Both the position numbers and the translations under genes were made by a program. Under the pieces are notes generated by a model, which searched no databases, had not been told where the DNA came from, and was given only the letters and a program-made list of their open reading frames with translations. From Desmodesmus armatus (lineage: Eukaryota; Chlorophyta; Chlorophyceae; Sphaeropleales; Scenedesmaceae), in NCBI GenBank assembly GCA_007449985.2, contig VIIQ02000002.1, forward strand, positions 806,001 to 870,000: a stretch of DNA of 64,000 nt, read 5' to 3'. This document shows, one piece after another, positions 51,351-62,300 of this stretch (position 1 is the stretch's first letter; each line of letters opens with the position of its first letter).

Positions 51351-53437
51351 GCTGAACACAGCTCTGATGTGGGGCCGTGTGGTCCTCACTTGTGAGCCGG
51401 GTGCTAAGTCAGCTGCTGCAGCGCCGCTGAGGAGTGGCAGCGCAGCATTTGGAGCCCCGGCTTGAAGTCAGCAGGCCGACTCAAAACTTGGCAGCATGCT
51501 CAGCTGACACACAGCAGCTGCTGCTGCTGCAGGTGGGCCAGTTTGTTGCTGCAGACCTGCTGCAGCTCGTGCATTCACATGGCACTAGCCACACACAGCG
51601 ATTGAGCAATTGCAGCTGCTGAGACTAGACAGGTTGTTGCTTGCCTACCTAGCAAGCAAAGAGTTGCACTCAGTGCTTGGATGTTGGAGTTGCATTTGAC
51701 CCCGGCTTGCAGGGCAATGGCTGTGTGGTGCTTAGTTGCTGCCTTGGGGCTTACCAACTTGGTAAGTTGGAAAGTGAGGTGTGCAACTGCACACCCGTCT
51801 CTCATGTGTTGCTCTGTTACGTGGGTGACCCGGCACTCAACTGGTTGGTAGGCAGCAGCTGCCTACCAACAGAGACAGATGTGTTTGCTGAAGAGAGTAT
51901 GAAGCACGCCTCATATCTGCGGGCAGCACCATGGGTGATGTGTTTTTGTGTGTGGGTGGGGGGTGGGGGAGGGGGGTAGGTAGGAGAGTTCTAGATAGGA
52001 CTTCCTCCTTGGGGGCAACTGATTTGTTCGACTTGAATTGCTGCTGCGTGATATTCAGCCTGTGCGCTGGCAGCTCAGCGATTCTTGACAGGCGCAGCAG
52101 GGTAGTGATATGATGATCAATTTGGCAGGCGCAGCAGGGTGGTGATATGATGATCCCCTGATCCGTGTGGTGACTCACGGCGGTCAGGCTGACCTACTAG
52201 TGTGTGAGCTGCAGTTTGTAGCAGGCCTGTGTGTTTGGTTAGGCAATCGGTGCATCTGATCAGGCTATAACTGCCGTGATTGCTCATACTGATCTGCCAC
52301 CATGAGTGGATGCAGCCAATAATGCATGTGTGTTACCAGCAACAGCATGGCTGACAGTGCAGTTCTTTGCGCAGGTGCCTGAGACAGCCAAAGCAGGCTT
52401 ATGCATGCAGCACAACACGCCCTGTGTGTGGTGGTGTTGGGTATGAGCAGGCTATTGCTCTGTGCCACGGCCACAGGCTGTGGGGTGAAAACCAGTGCGC
52501 CAACGGAGTTTGCAGGCAGGAAGCCCACAGCTGTCACAGCTGTGCGGTTGGTGTATGGATTGAGTCTATCCTAGCGTACTGGTTTGCAATAAGAGCTGTC
52601 AAAAATCAACCTGGAACATCACACGGAATCATGACTTTGAAGCCACACTGAATAGTGCACATGCTGGCCTCTACAGGGACCCAATCAAGTAGACTACACA
52701 GTTCCTGCCAACACAATACAACAGCAGGGTCCCACAAATCTATCAGCCATTAACTGCTGCTTTGAAAAAAGCGCAAAAGAAGCACTTATCACACATCAAT
52801 CAAGGCAGGGGTTCTCATATATTTGCTCAGGCTTCTACTAGTGGTATGCATACCAATGGGTGCTTGTGTGAGGCACAGCCAAGATCACTTCGCATTACAT
52901 GACCTTCTTGATCAATTCTGGTCAAAACAGTTGACGAAGCTCAGAAATACCCTTCTTCTGGTTGATGCTGTGCCTTTGAAGTTGGCCCTCGCCCTGGTGG
53001 CTGCCTGTGCTTTTGGCCAAGAAATGTGAACAGTGTTCAAAGAACACACACAGCAGATGACCGTCAGGCAACCTCGGCTACTAGCAAACGCGTATTTCGT
53101 GTTTTGTCTCTATACTGCAACTGTACGCACATCAATTGATGTCTGCAGGGACAGACGGCTTTCCTGGCCTTGATGAGCAGAGCCCTGACTGTGGCCCCCA
53201 TGGTACATATTATCTCTTAAAGAGCGCCAGCTCCAGTTTTCAACTCAAGACGTCTCGGTTTACGTGCTATTGTATTTGTTAATCACCGCGCCTGCGAACA
53301 TCGAATACTGTACAGCCTGCAGCAGTACAAGAAGTTCCGCATACGCACACAAGACACCGAGCTGCTATCAACATACCACATACTACGAAAACTTTGTGAT
53401 CCGCCTCGCTGTCCGGCCCTAGTGAAACGGCGGAACA
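51351..53437. other. Spacer between the two secreted-protein paralogs
   Basis: About 2.1 kb with no supported gene. It contains a hairpin-forming near-palindrome at 51843-51870 (GGTAGGCAGC / GCTGCCTACC) and a 37-bp tandem repeat at 52089-52155. A lone hAT-like terminus CAGGGGTTCTCA occurs at about 52806 with no partner found. Confidence 0.5.
52089..52155. repeat. 37-bp tandem repeat
   Basis: One full unit (52089-52125) and a second partial one (52126-52155), starting CAGGCGCAGCAGGG and containing GTGATATGATGATC, with a single base difference. Confidence 0.85.
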
Positions 53438-54595
53438 ATGGTAGCCGCTGGCAAAGCAGCAGTGCTGCTAGCACTGGGCATTTGTGCGTCCATCGTGCTT
53501 GTAGTCAATGCACAGGCTGAGCCAGGGACAGCTTCTTTCAAAGCACACACAGAAGCACTGGAGTTTGAGGACACAGCAAGCGAGGACTTGGACTTTGCAA
53601 CATTGTGGAAGAAAGCCGTGAAGACCGGAAAGTGCATCTACAAGCGCAAGCTTGTTGCATGCAAGCACGACAAGTAAGCAAGACTCAAAGTTGCACACTG
53701 CTTCAGCTACTGCGCTGCAGGCCCGAGTAGCCTGTAGGTGTGGGACCCATGCAGACAGTATGTACTTACAATGTACAGTATGCTGTAGCCAAGTATGGCC
53801 AGACCTTGCTGGTGGTGAACCGCAGCAACAGACAATATAGGCTCCTGTCTGGCTCCAGGCCAGCGTGACACACCATAGATGCATCTAACAGTATGCTATT
53901 AGTTGGTGTCTGTGCCTTTATCTCATACTGTCAATCTGGCACTGGGCCTTACTAAGGTAATATTATAAGATCAGATCATGCCTTGATGCACTCCTTGCAG
54001 GGGCGGCGACTACGGTTACGGCTCTGACGGCTACGCCCCCAAGGGCAAGAACTCCTACAAATTCAAGGATTCCTACACCAAGAAGAGGTCCATCTACGCG
54101 ACCGTGGACACCCCTGACTACAGCAGCCACGAGGAGGCCGACAGCTATGACAGTGATAATGACAGCTACAGTGACAGCGGCAAGTACAAGTCCGGATCCG
54201 CCGGCAAGAAGAAGGGGTACAAAAAGGCCAAGGAGGTTGTTGAGGACGTAGAGGATGACAAATATAACACCACAGAGGATGAGTACAGCACTGGTGAGGA
54301 CTCAGGCTACGCCCCAGCACCAACCCCAGGACCCAAGAAGCACACCTACAGCACCAAGAACAAGAAGAAGGACAGTTATGAGAAGAAGACAGATGCTTAC
54401 GGCGACGATGACTCATCACATGGTGGCTATGGTGCCTCAGGGGAGGATGTGGAGAGCAACAAGGGCCCTGCTATGCTGTGGGACTACGGTTGGGGTGGCA
54501 GCTACGGCTCACGCCCCTACAGGCCTGTAGAGCGCTACGTCCACGTCCCCAAGCATGCCAAGAAGGGCAAGTGGCACAGCGCCGTGTACCCATAA
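53438..54595 (+). CDS. Secreted Lys/Tyr/Asp-rich protein with two-cysteine motif (paralog 2)
   Basis: Two exons, 53438-53673 and 54001-54595, joined in phase 2, give 276 aa. The N-terminus (MVAAGKAAVLLALGICASIV...) is a signal peptide that, as in the upstream gene, ends at VNAQ. Residues about 55-76 carry the shared motif, here LWKKAVKTGKCIYKRKLVAC. The intron falls just after this motif in both genes, at the same AA|G phase. Exon 2 begins GGDYGYG, close to GAYGAYG of the paralog, then has Ser/Asp/Tyr and Lys-rich blocks (SYDSDNDSYSDSGKYKSG), a PAPTPGPKK patch and an aromatic Gly/Tyr/Arg C-terminus (WDYGWGGSYGSRPYRP ... KWHSAVYP). Tandem duplication followed by tail divergence is the simplest history. 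Function is unknown; the tyrosine and lysine content would suit a cross-linked extracellular material. Confidence 0.85.
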
Positions 54596-54988
54596 GCACA
54601 CGCACAGCAGGATGAGGCTGCTGCACGGCTGAGGCATCAGAACACTGTGCATGTGGTGCAACTGCACCCAAGGGACAGCTGCAGCTGCGCAGAGTCTGTG
54701 CACGGCAGCTGACAGCTGCCGGATCTGTCACACGGCTTGGGCCAAAGGCGCTGCAGAGATTGGCGGTGGGACCAGCTGGGTAGGGGGGAGAGGGCCTGCG
54801 ACGCACCGCAAGCCCAAGGCTGGTGGTGCCATGCACCAGCAGGTGAAGCAGCTGTGCTGGGGGCCTTGCTGCTGACTCGGCAGGGTGACCTAGTACTCTT
54901 TTTTTATCTGCAGCTGAAGGCTGCTGCTGTTTGCGTGGATATTACAGGCGCTGTTTCCGTGGTGATTGCAGGCGCTGTGTGTGTGTTG

Positions 54989-55013
54989 ATCACAGGCTGT
55001 GCCAGCCTGTGAT
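54989..55013. repeat. Perfect hairpin, 11-bp arms
   Basis: ATCACAGGCTG, a TGC loop, then CAGCCTGTGAT. It is about 400 bp past the stop of paralog 2 and could form a stem in its 3' UTR. Confidence 0.75.
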
Positions 55014-55114
55014 GTGATCAAAGGTGGCACCAAAATGGATGCGCATTTTTTCATCGCCTCAACAGCAGGGGCCGGGTTGCATCAATGCTTGTGACACAGC
55101 TACAGCCGCTTGGG

Positions 55115-55136
55115 TGGTGCATTTGCAAATGCACCA
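55115..55136. repeat. 22-bp perfect palindrome
   Basis: The core 55116-55135 reads GGTGCATTTGCAAATGCACC, identical to its reverse complement, and the next base pair (T/A) extends it. The centre ATTTGCAAAT is an octamer-like dyad. Role unknown. Confidence 0.75.
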
Positions 55137-56214
55137 ACCAGCTTCTTTCAGTGAGGTATGGATACCGGGCTCGTGTTGATTTCCACAATGTAGCCAGACG
55201 AACTTATGCAAGGCGCAGCGCCAAATGGCAGTTTCAACTGCAGTGCTCAGGCTGCTGATTCAGCTAGTAGCTGCGCTGGTAGTGTGCTAGCGCTGTGTCC
55301 ACCAGGCGATGACAGCTTTGTGCACCAAGCCAGTTGCATCTCTTTTGCCTTGTTTCTTCTGTTCTTGCATCAACTTGATGTCAAGACCATCTGTGTCACT
55401 TGCCCTGAGCAACTGCTTTGCAGAGCCTGCAAAGCTGTGTACCTGCGACTTGCAGGTTTGGGGGCTCCCAGAAGTTATGCTGCGGACCAGCTGCCGCACT
55501 CACAGGATCATTCATGTCGTCAATAACTACTAGTATGCAACACAATGGTCGCCTGCTAGCTGCATGCCATGCAGCTTGCTGCATGCCTGTCTAGTCGGCA
55601 CTAGTCATGGCAGTGCCAACTTGAGCTGGCTAGGGATTGCACGGCACGCCAAGTCTTCTGTTCTGCACAGAGAGCCTGCAAGTATACATGCTCAGCCATG
55701 CAAACAAGCAGGGCTTCAAAAGAAGGTCATCTGCTTTTTGGTGGCCTGTTTGGTGACATGTGCCCACTTTGAACACGTTGGCATATTGTAACAGACATGT
55801 CGAGTGACTCGCATGCTTTGCATGGCTTGAGGGCCCCAGCTTATGTACACTGCAAAGCATTGCCTGCCAATTGGCACCATGCCAGTGCAGCTTGGCCCTT
55901 TGACCCAAGCAAACTCATGGCACCCAGTAAACACAACAAACACTGCTGTGCAGATACACACATTGGCTTGTCAAACATATTTGCTCGTTGGAGTCTGCCC
56001 AACCCCCAGAGGTCATTTCACGGCGACCCGCACAATAAGGCAGAGAAGGTGCGACCAACAAACATGTAAGGAAGTCGACTTGACCCCTTGAAAGGTCACA
56101 AATTCTCTGCGCCCAGCACCTGCACAGCAATGGCCCATCAGTTGCCAAGTTGGCAACTCAGCATGGCTGTTTGCATGCTTTACCCCAGACGCCTCCTCGG
56201 CGGCTGCACTGGTG

Positions 56215-58558
56215 TCACGGCTGCAAGTAAGGCATGCAATAGGTGGGCTGCACGCCATGCTGCCTGCACAACTGTTCTAGGGCTGACTCATCCCAGGTGC
56301 AGTCTGTGTTGGCTTCTGCTGCGCTGCCCTGTAGCTGCACATCTGCTGCATGGATACCACCAGCAACAAACAGCGTCAGCACACCAGCTGCCGCACCCCT
56401 GCAAGCAGAATCAGCAAGAAACACGGAGCTTTGAACATGCCAACTGCTCCGTCCAGCTCACACAGTAGTGGGAACACACCCCAACCAGCTGCTGAGAATA
56501 ACATAGTGCAGCTGTTGAGGATAAAATAGTGCAAGTGGGCGTGCACACTGTGCATCAGGTTGGAAGCTGCCATACACAGCCTTGCCAGTACAGATGCTGT
56601 CAGTGCACTGTGCCTAGTGAGCCTGTTGCTGAAACAAGCAAGTGATACAGAGTATTCAGCTTCAGTGTGCTTGAGCTGGTTGCTGTCCAAGCCCTGACTC
56701 ACCCGGCCACATCATGCTCCAGGGAGTCCCCTATCGCCAGCCACTGATGCGCCTGGCTGCTGCTCTGTGCTGTCAGCTCCTGAGCTGCTGCATATATCAA
56801 CGGGTCGGGCTTGCCCATGAGCTGCACCCGACCCCCCAGCTGGCTGTAGTGCTTGGCCAAGGTGCCAGGCATGGTGATGAGACCAGGCCCATCCACTGTC
56901 ACCTGCACGACGCACAGCACAGCACGACACAGCACAGCAGACATGGTTACATGACCGTCATGTAACAAATCACAGTGATTTGCACAATGGCCGCTAGTGA
57001 TTCAGTGTTGTGCTGTGCCTAGCAGCAACATACTCAAGGACTGAGGAGGCAAACTGTGCTGAACAGTCTCTGTACGACCCCCAGCACCCTGTATGTGCAG
57101 GGTGGTTGGTTAGTGTTGGCAATTGAAGGCTGCTACAGCTGCTGCATTGCAAAACGAGGTCCCCTCCCACCACCCCATATTGCCATCCCACCACCCACCA
57201 GGTCTGGATTTGCTACCACCATGGGCATCTCTGTCCCCCGCTGCCTTGCGGTGTCAGCACACTGCTGCAGGAGATCCATCAGCTGCTGCAGGCTCCTGTC
57301 CTGTGTGCCACCATCCTGCAGGCCGACAGCCTCTGTGCCATGTGCAAGGATGAAGTCTGCCTCGGCTGGATCACCAACAACCTAACAGCAGGGAAATGTG
57401 TGTGCACAGGAAGACACACACATGACTCAGGTGTGCAGCACACATACACAGAGTTTGTTCCCAGTGATACTGGTTTGGCTCGATCATTGTGTTTACTGAC
57501 CACAACACAACACAGTCCCTCTGTCAGCTGCAGGGCGGAAGAATTCTTTAAATATCTGCTGTGCTCATGTATAGCCGCTACACCTGTGGTGCCAAGGGCT
57601 GACTATGCGGCAACAGGTGTCAACTGGGAACCCAGCAGGTCGTGAAAACAACAACAGCTAAGGCAGCTGCCTAGGGCTGACTGGACACATGACCAAAGCA
57701 AGGTCCCAATCACTGAAGGCCCAAGATATGGACACCACCAACTGGTTGGATACAGCGAGTATACAGTCTACAAGGGCTGCTGCTTCAAGCATCTCACCTG
57801 CAAGCCCAGTCCCTCCAGGGAGATGGCACCTCTGCTGGACCATGTGATGTGGATGCACCTGCTGCCTAGCTGCTGCCACCAGGGGGTGGGCCTGGATGCA
57901 AGGTACCTGTGGGTCAGCTCCCCTGATGTGATGGCTCCTGTAGCAGCAGCACAGCACCCCTAGGAACAGCAGTAGGAGCGCCCTGCACACGCCCAACTTT
58001 GACTGCGGAGGCTGCTTGTCTGCGCCCAGCTAGCCAACAAGAAACAACATGTGCTGAGATGCGCCCCGTGATCATTACTGTCAATGGGCATAAGCACATT
58101 GTTTGGATTTAAGCACACGTGCTGAAGGATAAAGGGCTGTTGCTTCCTTTGCTGACAAGCTTCACGTATGACACACCTGCAAACCACTCCTCCTTGAACC
58201 CCATCTTTGCCAATTTGCCTATGGTGCCGCCAGACCTTCTGCTGCTGTTGCTCAGTATGACTATCTGCTTGCCAGCCTCGGCCAGCTTCTGCACTGCTGC
58301 CACTGCCAGGGGGTAGGGCACTTTGCCGTCATGCAGCACACCAAACTGGTCAAGCAGGATGCCAGTGCAGCTGTCACAAACCTTGAGCAGGGAGTCTATG
58401 CCATCCACACGCTGCATCTGTGCTGATAGCGCAGTCGCCTTTGGGCGAATCCTTGAGGTTGTCAGTTTCGAACAGTCCAGGGGGGCTTTTGAGGCTGTCC
58501 TCTGCTTGAGAGTGTTGCTAGTGACACTGCTGCTCCTGCCGGTGACACTTATGTTCAT
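56215..58558 (-). CDS. HAD-superfamily class IIA hydrolase (TIGR01459-type)
   Basis: A phosphatase-like HAD subclass IIA protein; members of this subgroup have no firm substrate known to me. Exons on the minus strand: 58558-58177, 57937-57798, 57381-57199, 56902-56703 and 56398-56215; 362 aa, all junctions in phase. Motif I is GILLDQFGVLHDG with the nucleophile Asp, motif II ILSNSSRR, the class-IIA cap carries AITSGELTHRYL, motif III Lys is in MGKPDPLIY and motif IV is AIGDSLEHDVAG. The first 45 residues (MNISVTGRSSSVTSNTLKQR...) are Ser/Thr/Arg-rich without acids and could target plastid or mitochondrion. The start was chosen as the only in-frame ATG before the domain. Confidence 0.87.
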
Positions 58559-58783
58559 GCTGCAGCTGCTGCACCAACAATGCTGCACTGCCGTGCGCCC
58601 CTTCAGGCCAAGGACCTTGACACAGTTCTTCTTGCAACCACTATTGAGGCGTCCTGTCGTAAATTTGCCCGCCACGGTGTCGTTGTGCACCTTGCTGTAA
58701 CTGCAACTGATTGCGGATCGCGGGTTGAGCAAGTAAAGTTTGCGTAAATAGGCGTGTCCTGGGCAGGGTGCTCAAGATGGACA
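58559..58783. promoter_or_regulatory. Probable bidirectional promoter
   Basis: 225 bp between the start codons of the HAD gene (-) and the unknown gene (+). It should include both 5' UTRs and a shared promoter. No core element is obvious. Confidence 0.4.
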
Positions 58784-59314
58784 ATGCAGCAAAATGATAC
58801 TTGTCGAGAGTTCACCCCTGAAGCCCTGCCTCCATTGCCAGAACGCATCCGCAGGGATGAGCGGCTGCAGCAGCAGTTGTTAGAGGGGACACAGTCAAGG
58901 GCCAAAGAGGCAGCCCAAGCAAGGGGGCAAATCATCAAGTGCATCTTTGAACCCCATTGTCGCTTTGATCCGGTGCATGGCACACATACTCCCACTGTCC
59001 AACCAAGTGGTCCAATCACAGAGGAGCTTCTCCAGCAGTATGTGTTTCGCCCTTATGCTGGCCTGTTCCCTGTGTCTCTAGTTAGTTTCAAGGAGCTGAC
59101 ATCTGAAGAGGTGAGTGTTTCGTCATTGTATCCTTGCACAAGTGTTCTGGCACTGCCACTGCCCATGCACATCGCCAAAGCGTGGGTGTGTTGTGTGCAG
59201 GCTGAAGACATCAGAGCTGCAGCAGCAGCACCACATCAGAGCTGCAGCAGCAGCACCACCTGCCTGGGCAGTGCTTGCTGCTGCCGCAGGCCCCACACCT
59301 GCCCATGCTCCTGA
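58784..59314 (+). CDS. Unknown protein, possibly tail-anchored
   Basis: Exon 1 (58784-59110) codes for MQQNDTCREFTPEALPPLPE, then a charged helical stretch, then EELLQQYVFRPYAGLFPVSL. I do not recognise it. A GTGAGT donor at 59111 and a TGCAG acceptor at 59196-59200 give a second exon 59201-59314 ending in a Cys-rich tail. An alternative acceptor a few bases later (after GAAG, about 59207) keeps a different frame open to 59585. That frame codes for a strong hydrophobic segment, LWKLAVVLLLLLVWLCWMVV, as in a tail-anchored membrane protein. CAG repeats keep all frames open here, so the choice cannot be made by eye. The 3' part overlaps the end of the gene on the other strand. Confidence 0.45.
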   Translation: MQQNDTCREFTPEALPPLPERIRRDERLQQQLLEGTQSRAKEAAQARGQIIKCIFEPHCRFDPVHGTHTPTVQPSGPITEELLQQYVFRPYAGLFPVSLVSFKELTSEEVSVSSLYPCTSVLALPLPMHIAKAWVCCVQAEDIRAAAAAPHQSCSSSTTCLGSACCCRRPHTCPCS

Positions 59315-62300
59315 CAACAGCAGCTCTGATTCCGCACTGTGGAAACTGGCTGTCGTACTGCTGCTGCTGCTAGTGTGGCTGTGCTGGATGGTGGTAAACA
59401 CCAGTGGCCTGCTCGTGCCTGCAGCGGCAGCAGTGGTGCTGCCGCTGCTGGGGTTGGCAATGCCAGCACCACCAGCACCACCAGCACCACCACCAGCAGC
59501 AGCAGCACTGAATCCTGCAGCACCAAGAGCAGCTTCAGCAGCAGGCAGGTGCACCAGCCTGCGCAGAACAGGGCTCTGCGTCTGAACAGGCACTGTGGGG
59601 AAGTCAGACCGCAGATGACCCCAGATCCCAGCCCTGCTGACATCACTGCTGGAGGCTGGTGCAGCCCCTGTGACAGATACCAGCGGCTGCATCATGCCTG
59701 GAGCCTGCACCAGGGTGTGCCCCACAGCTGGCACACTGTGGTCTGCCCCTGCTGGCTTGGGCTTGTGCAGTAGCTGCTTCACTGCTTCAAGAGACGCGAC
59801 GACGCTGGCCGTGACTGTGAAGTCATTGAAGCACAGATCGACACCCAGCTGTAGCAGCAGCTGCAGCACCAGCTGGCAGCAGTGCCAGCACTCCATGTCT
59901 GAGAACCACACCAGCAGCTGCAGCCCCACCTCTGCTGCCATGCCTGCATGCTGGTGAGCTTGCACAGCACCACCACCACCCTCCCCAGTGCTGCTGCTGC
60001 CCCTGAAGCTGGGGTTGGTGGTGGTGCTGGCACTGCCATCTGCTGCTGTTGCCAGCTCAATCAGGAGCCCCAAATCTGCCAGGATTGGCAGGTACTGGCT
60101 GCTGAGGAGTGCGTGCACGTCACTGCTACCCTCGAACAGGCGCCCCCTGAGGTTCAGCTTGCTGGGTTCATCCTCGAGGCCTGTCCTGGACTCGTAGCCA
60201 CTGCTGCTGCCACTGTGGCCAGCAGAATCGGTGCTGCGGCGCCCGCCAGGCGTGGTGGTGTCTGAGCTGCCGCGCCTCAAGCTGCTGCTGCTGCCGCCGG
60301 CACCAGTTTGCCGCAGCGGTGGCTGCTGCTGCTGCTGCCCGGGTGGCAGGGGGCGGCCCTGTGAGACCCCACCAGTGCTACCAGCCGTCGACACCCTTGC
60401 AGCAGCTGCTGCTGCCGCCACTGATTCACCTGCTCTTGCTGCCAGCACTGGTTCACCTGCTGCTGCTGCTGCTGCTGTTGACCTCACAATGGGTCCTGCA
60501 GAGGTGTTGAGGCGTGACATGCCTGAGGAGGAGGGTGTGGTGTCGAAGCTCCCCTCGTGCTGGCTGGTGCCGTGCTCTGCGCGCAGCTGCTCTGCATGGC
60601 TGCCAAGGATGCCTCTGCGGGGCGCCACCAGCTGCTGCTGATCGGGATGTCTGTGCGAGTCTGGCAAGGCTGTGGTGCCAGGCACTGCCTTCAATGACCC
60701 ACCAGCGGCTGTCAGTGCCCTGGGAGCTCCTGCTGCTGCTTCCGGGGTTGCTGCTGCGGCTGCTGCTGGTGGTGCTCCCCTGCCGACAGCGCTAGCACCA
60801 GCACCAGCACCAGCAGCAGCCACATGTCTGTCCAAGCTAAGTGTGCCGAGCAGGCCCTCCTGGCTGCCCTCCATGCCAGCAGAGGCACCCGCGTTGGCAG
60901 TCCAGCCCTCCTCATCCGAGCTGAAGCTGCTGCTCACTACACTGGGCTCCTGCAGGTGCTCCTGCTCCTGCTGCAGCAGCTGCTGCGTGAACATCATGCG
61001 GGAGCGTGCCAGCATGAGAGCACGTGCTGCCTCGCAGAGCTCAATGGTAGCGGCAGGCGGCAGGTACAGCAGCGGCAGCATGCACAGCAGCTGGTCTGCT
61101 AAGGCAGGGGCTGCAGCTGCAGGAGGGGTGCTGGCGCCTGCAGGAGCTGGGCTGGCTGCAGCAGCTCCTGAGGAGCTTACTGGTGCTGGGGGCAGCAGGT
61201 AGAAGATCTTGCAGCACGCCAGCTCTGTGCTGGTTGGGGCCAGGAACCTGGAAGACATGCATGACACGGTCACACAGTGGGGCAGCAGTGTCATCCAGCG
61301 GTGCTGCAGCACCTGACTGCTGTGTGTGAAACTGGTGCCCTCGTTGCTGCACACGGCATGAACACTTGAAGGAGATGGCAGCCTCTACATCTTGACAGCA
61401 AACTGTCCCACTATGTATCCCCTATCGCAGGCGGCAGTAACGCTGAACAACATTAGTAGCATGTGCAGGCACTGGCGTTGTCAACCAGAGACTGCCAGTC
61501 CAGCATACCTTGCTTTGCTACAGCAGGCACATAGGGCAGCAACCCACTGGCAAGCATGGTACCAGGCTACATTGTTGTGGTGGTGAGCAGCAAGCTTTCT
61601 TCAGTGACCTGTGCAGGAAAACCAGCCTCCATACATGCCTTGACACAGTGTGCCAGATGCTGCGCAACGCAGCATGCATTGTTGAAAACCACACACTGCC
61701 CACCCACCTGGCCACCCCATCCTCCACTGGCACTCTCTTGTCCATCACCACAGAGCCATCAGTATTTGCCAGCACCACCCTGCAGCTGCTTGTACTGCTG
61801 CTGTGCAGCCCATGCAACCCCACAATAGACAGTGCAGCCGAGCTGCCACACACCGCAACACGAGCCTCTGTTGTCGCATCTACAGTGCCCGCACAGTCCA
61901 GGACCCCTGTAGTTGGCAGGTACAGCGGCCACGCCCACATGCCAGGTGGTAAGGCAAGGGAAGCCCTGCTGGTTGTGCTGAGCCTCAGCAAGGCAGATGG
62001 CTGGCTGTGGCTGCTGCTGCTGGGTGCCTCTGGAGCTGCTGGTGCCGCAGGATCAGCACTAGCAGGACTCTCCTGCCCAGCAAACAGGCCAGCGCCGCCT
62101 CTCTCATGCATGGCAGCCACGCCATGTGCCACCGTGCTGATGAAGGTGCGAGCTGCTGCTGGGTTGGGGGAATTGCTGCGTCTGTCTAGTGGGGTGCCTG
62201 CTGTTGCAGCCTGTGCTGGAGGCTGCTGCAGCTGCTGGCTGGGGGTCACCTTGTGCAGCGTAGGTGCTCCTTTTCCTGCAGGTGTGTGTGGGACTGGTGC

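Larger units (their letters stand above)
54596..56214. other. Intergenic interval, paralog 2 to HAD hydrolase gene
   Basis: About 1.6 kb between convergent genes. It holds two strong palindromes, listed separately, and the 3' UTRs. Open frames such as 55206-55526 have no family or splice support. Confidence 0.45.

Noticed and set aside
50613..51389. 258-residue Leu/Val-rich frame on the minus strand
   Set aside because: It is the complement of the Lys/Glu/Asp-rich exon of the secreted protein; Leu/Val richness is what Lys/Asp/Glu codons give in reverse.
52806..52830. CAGGGGTTCTCA, like a hAT terminus
   Set aside because: I found no matching inverted end or 8-bp duplication in the surrounding 2 kb.
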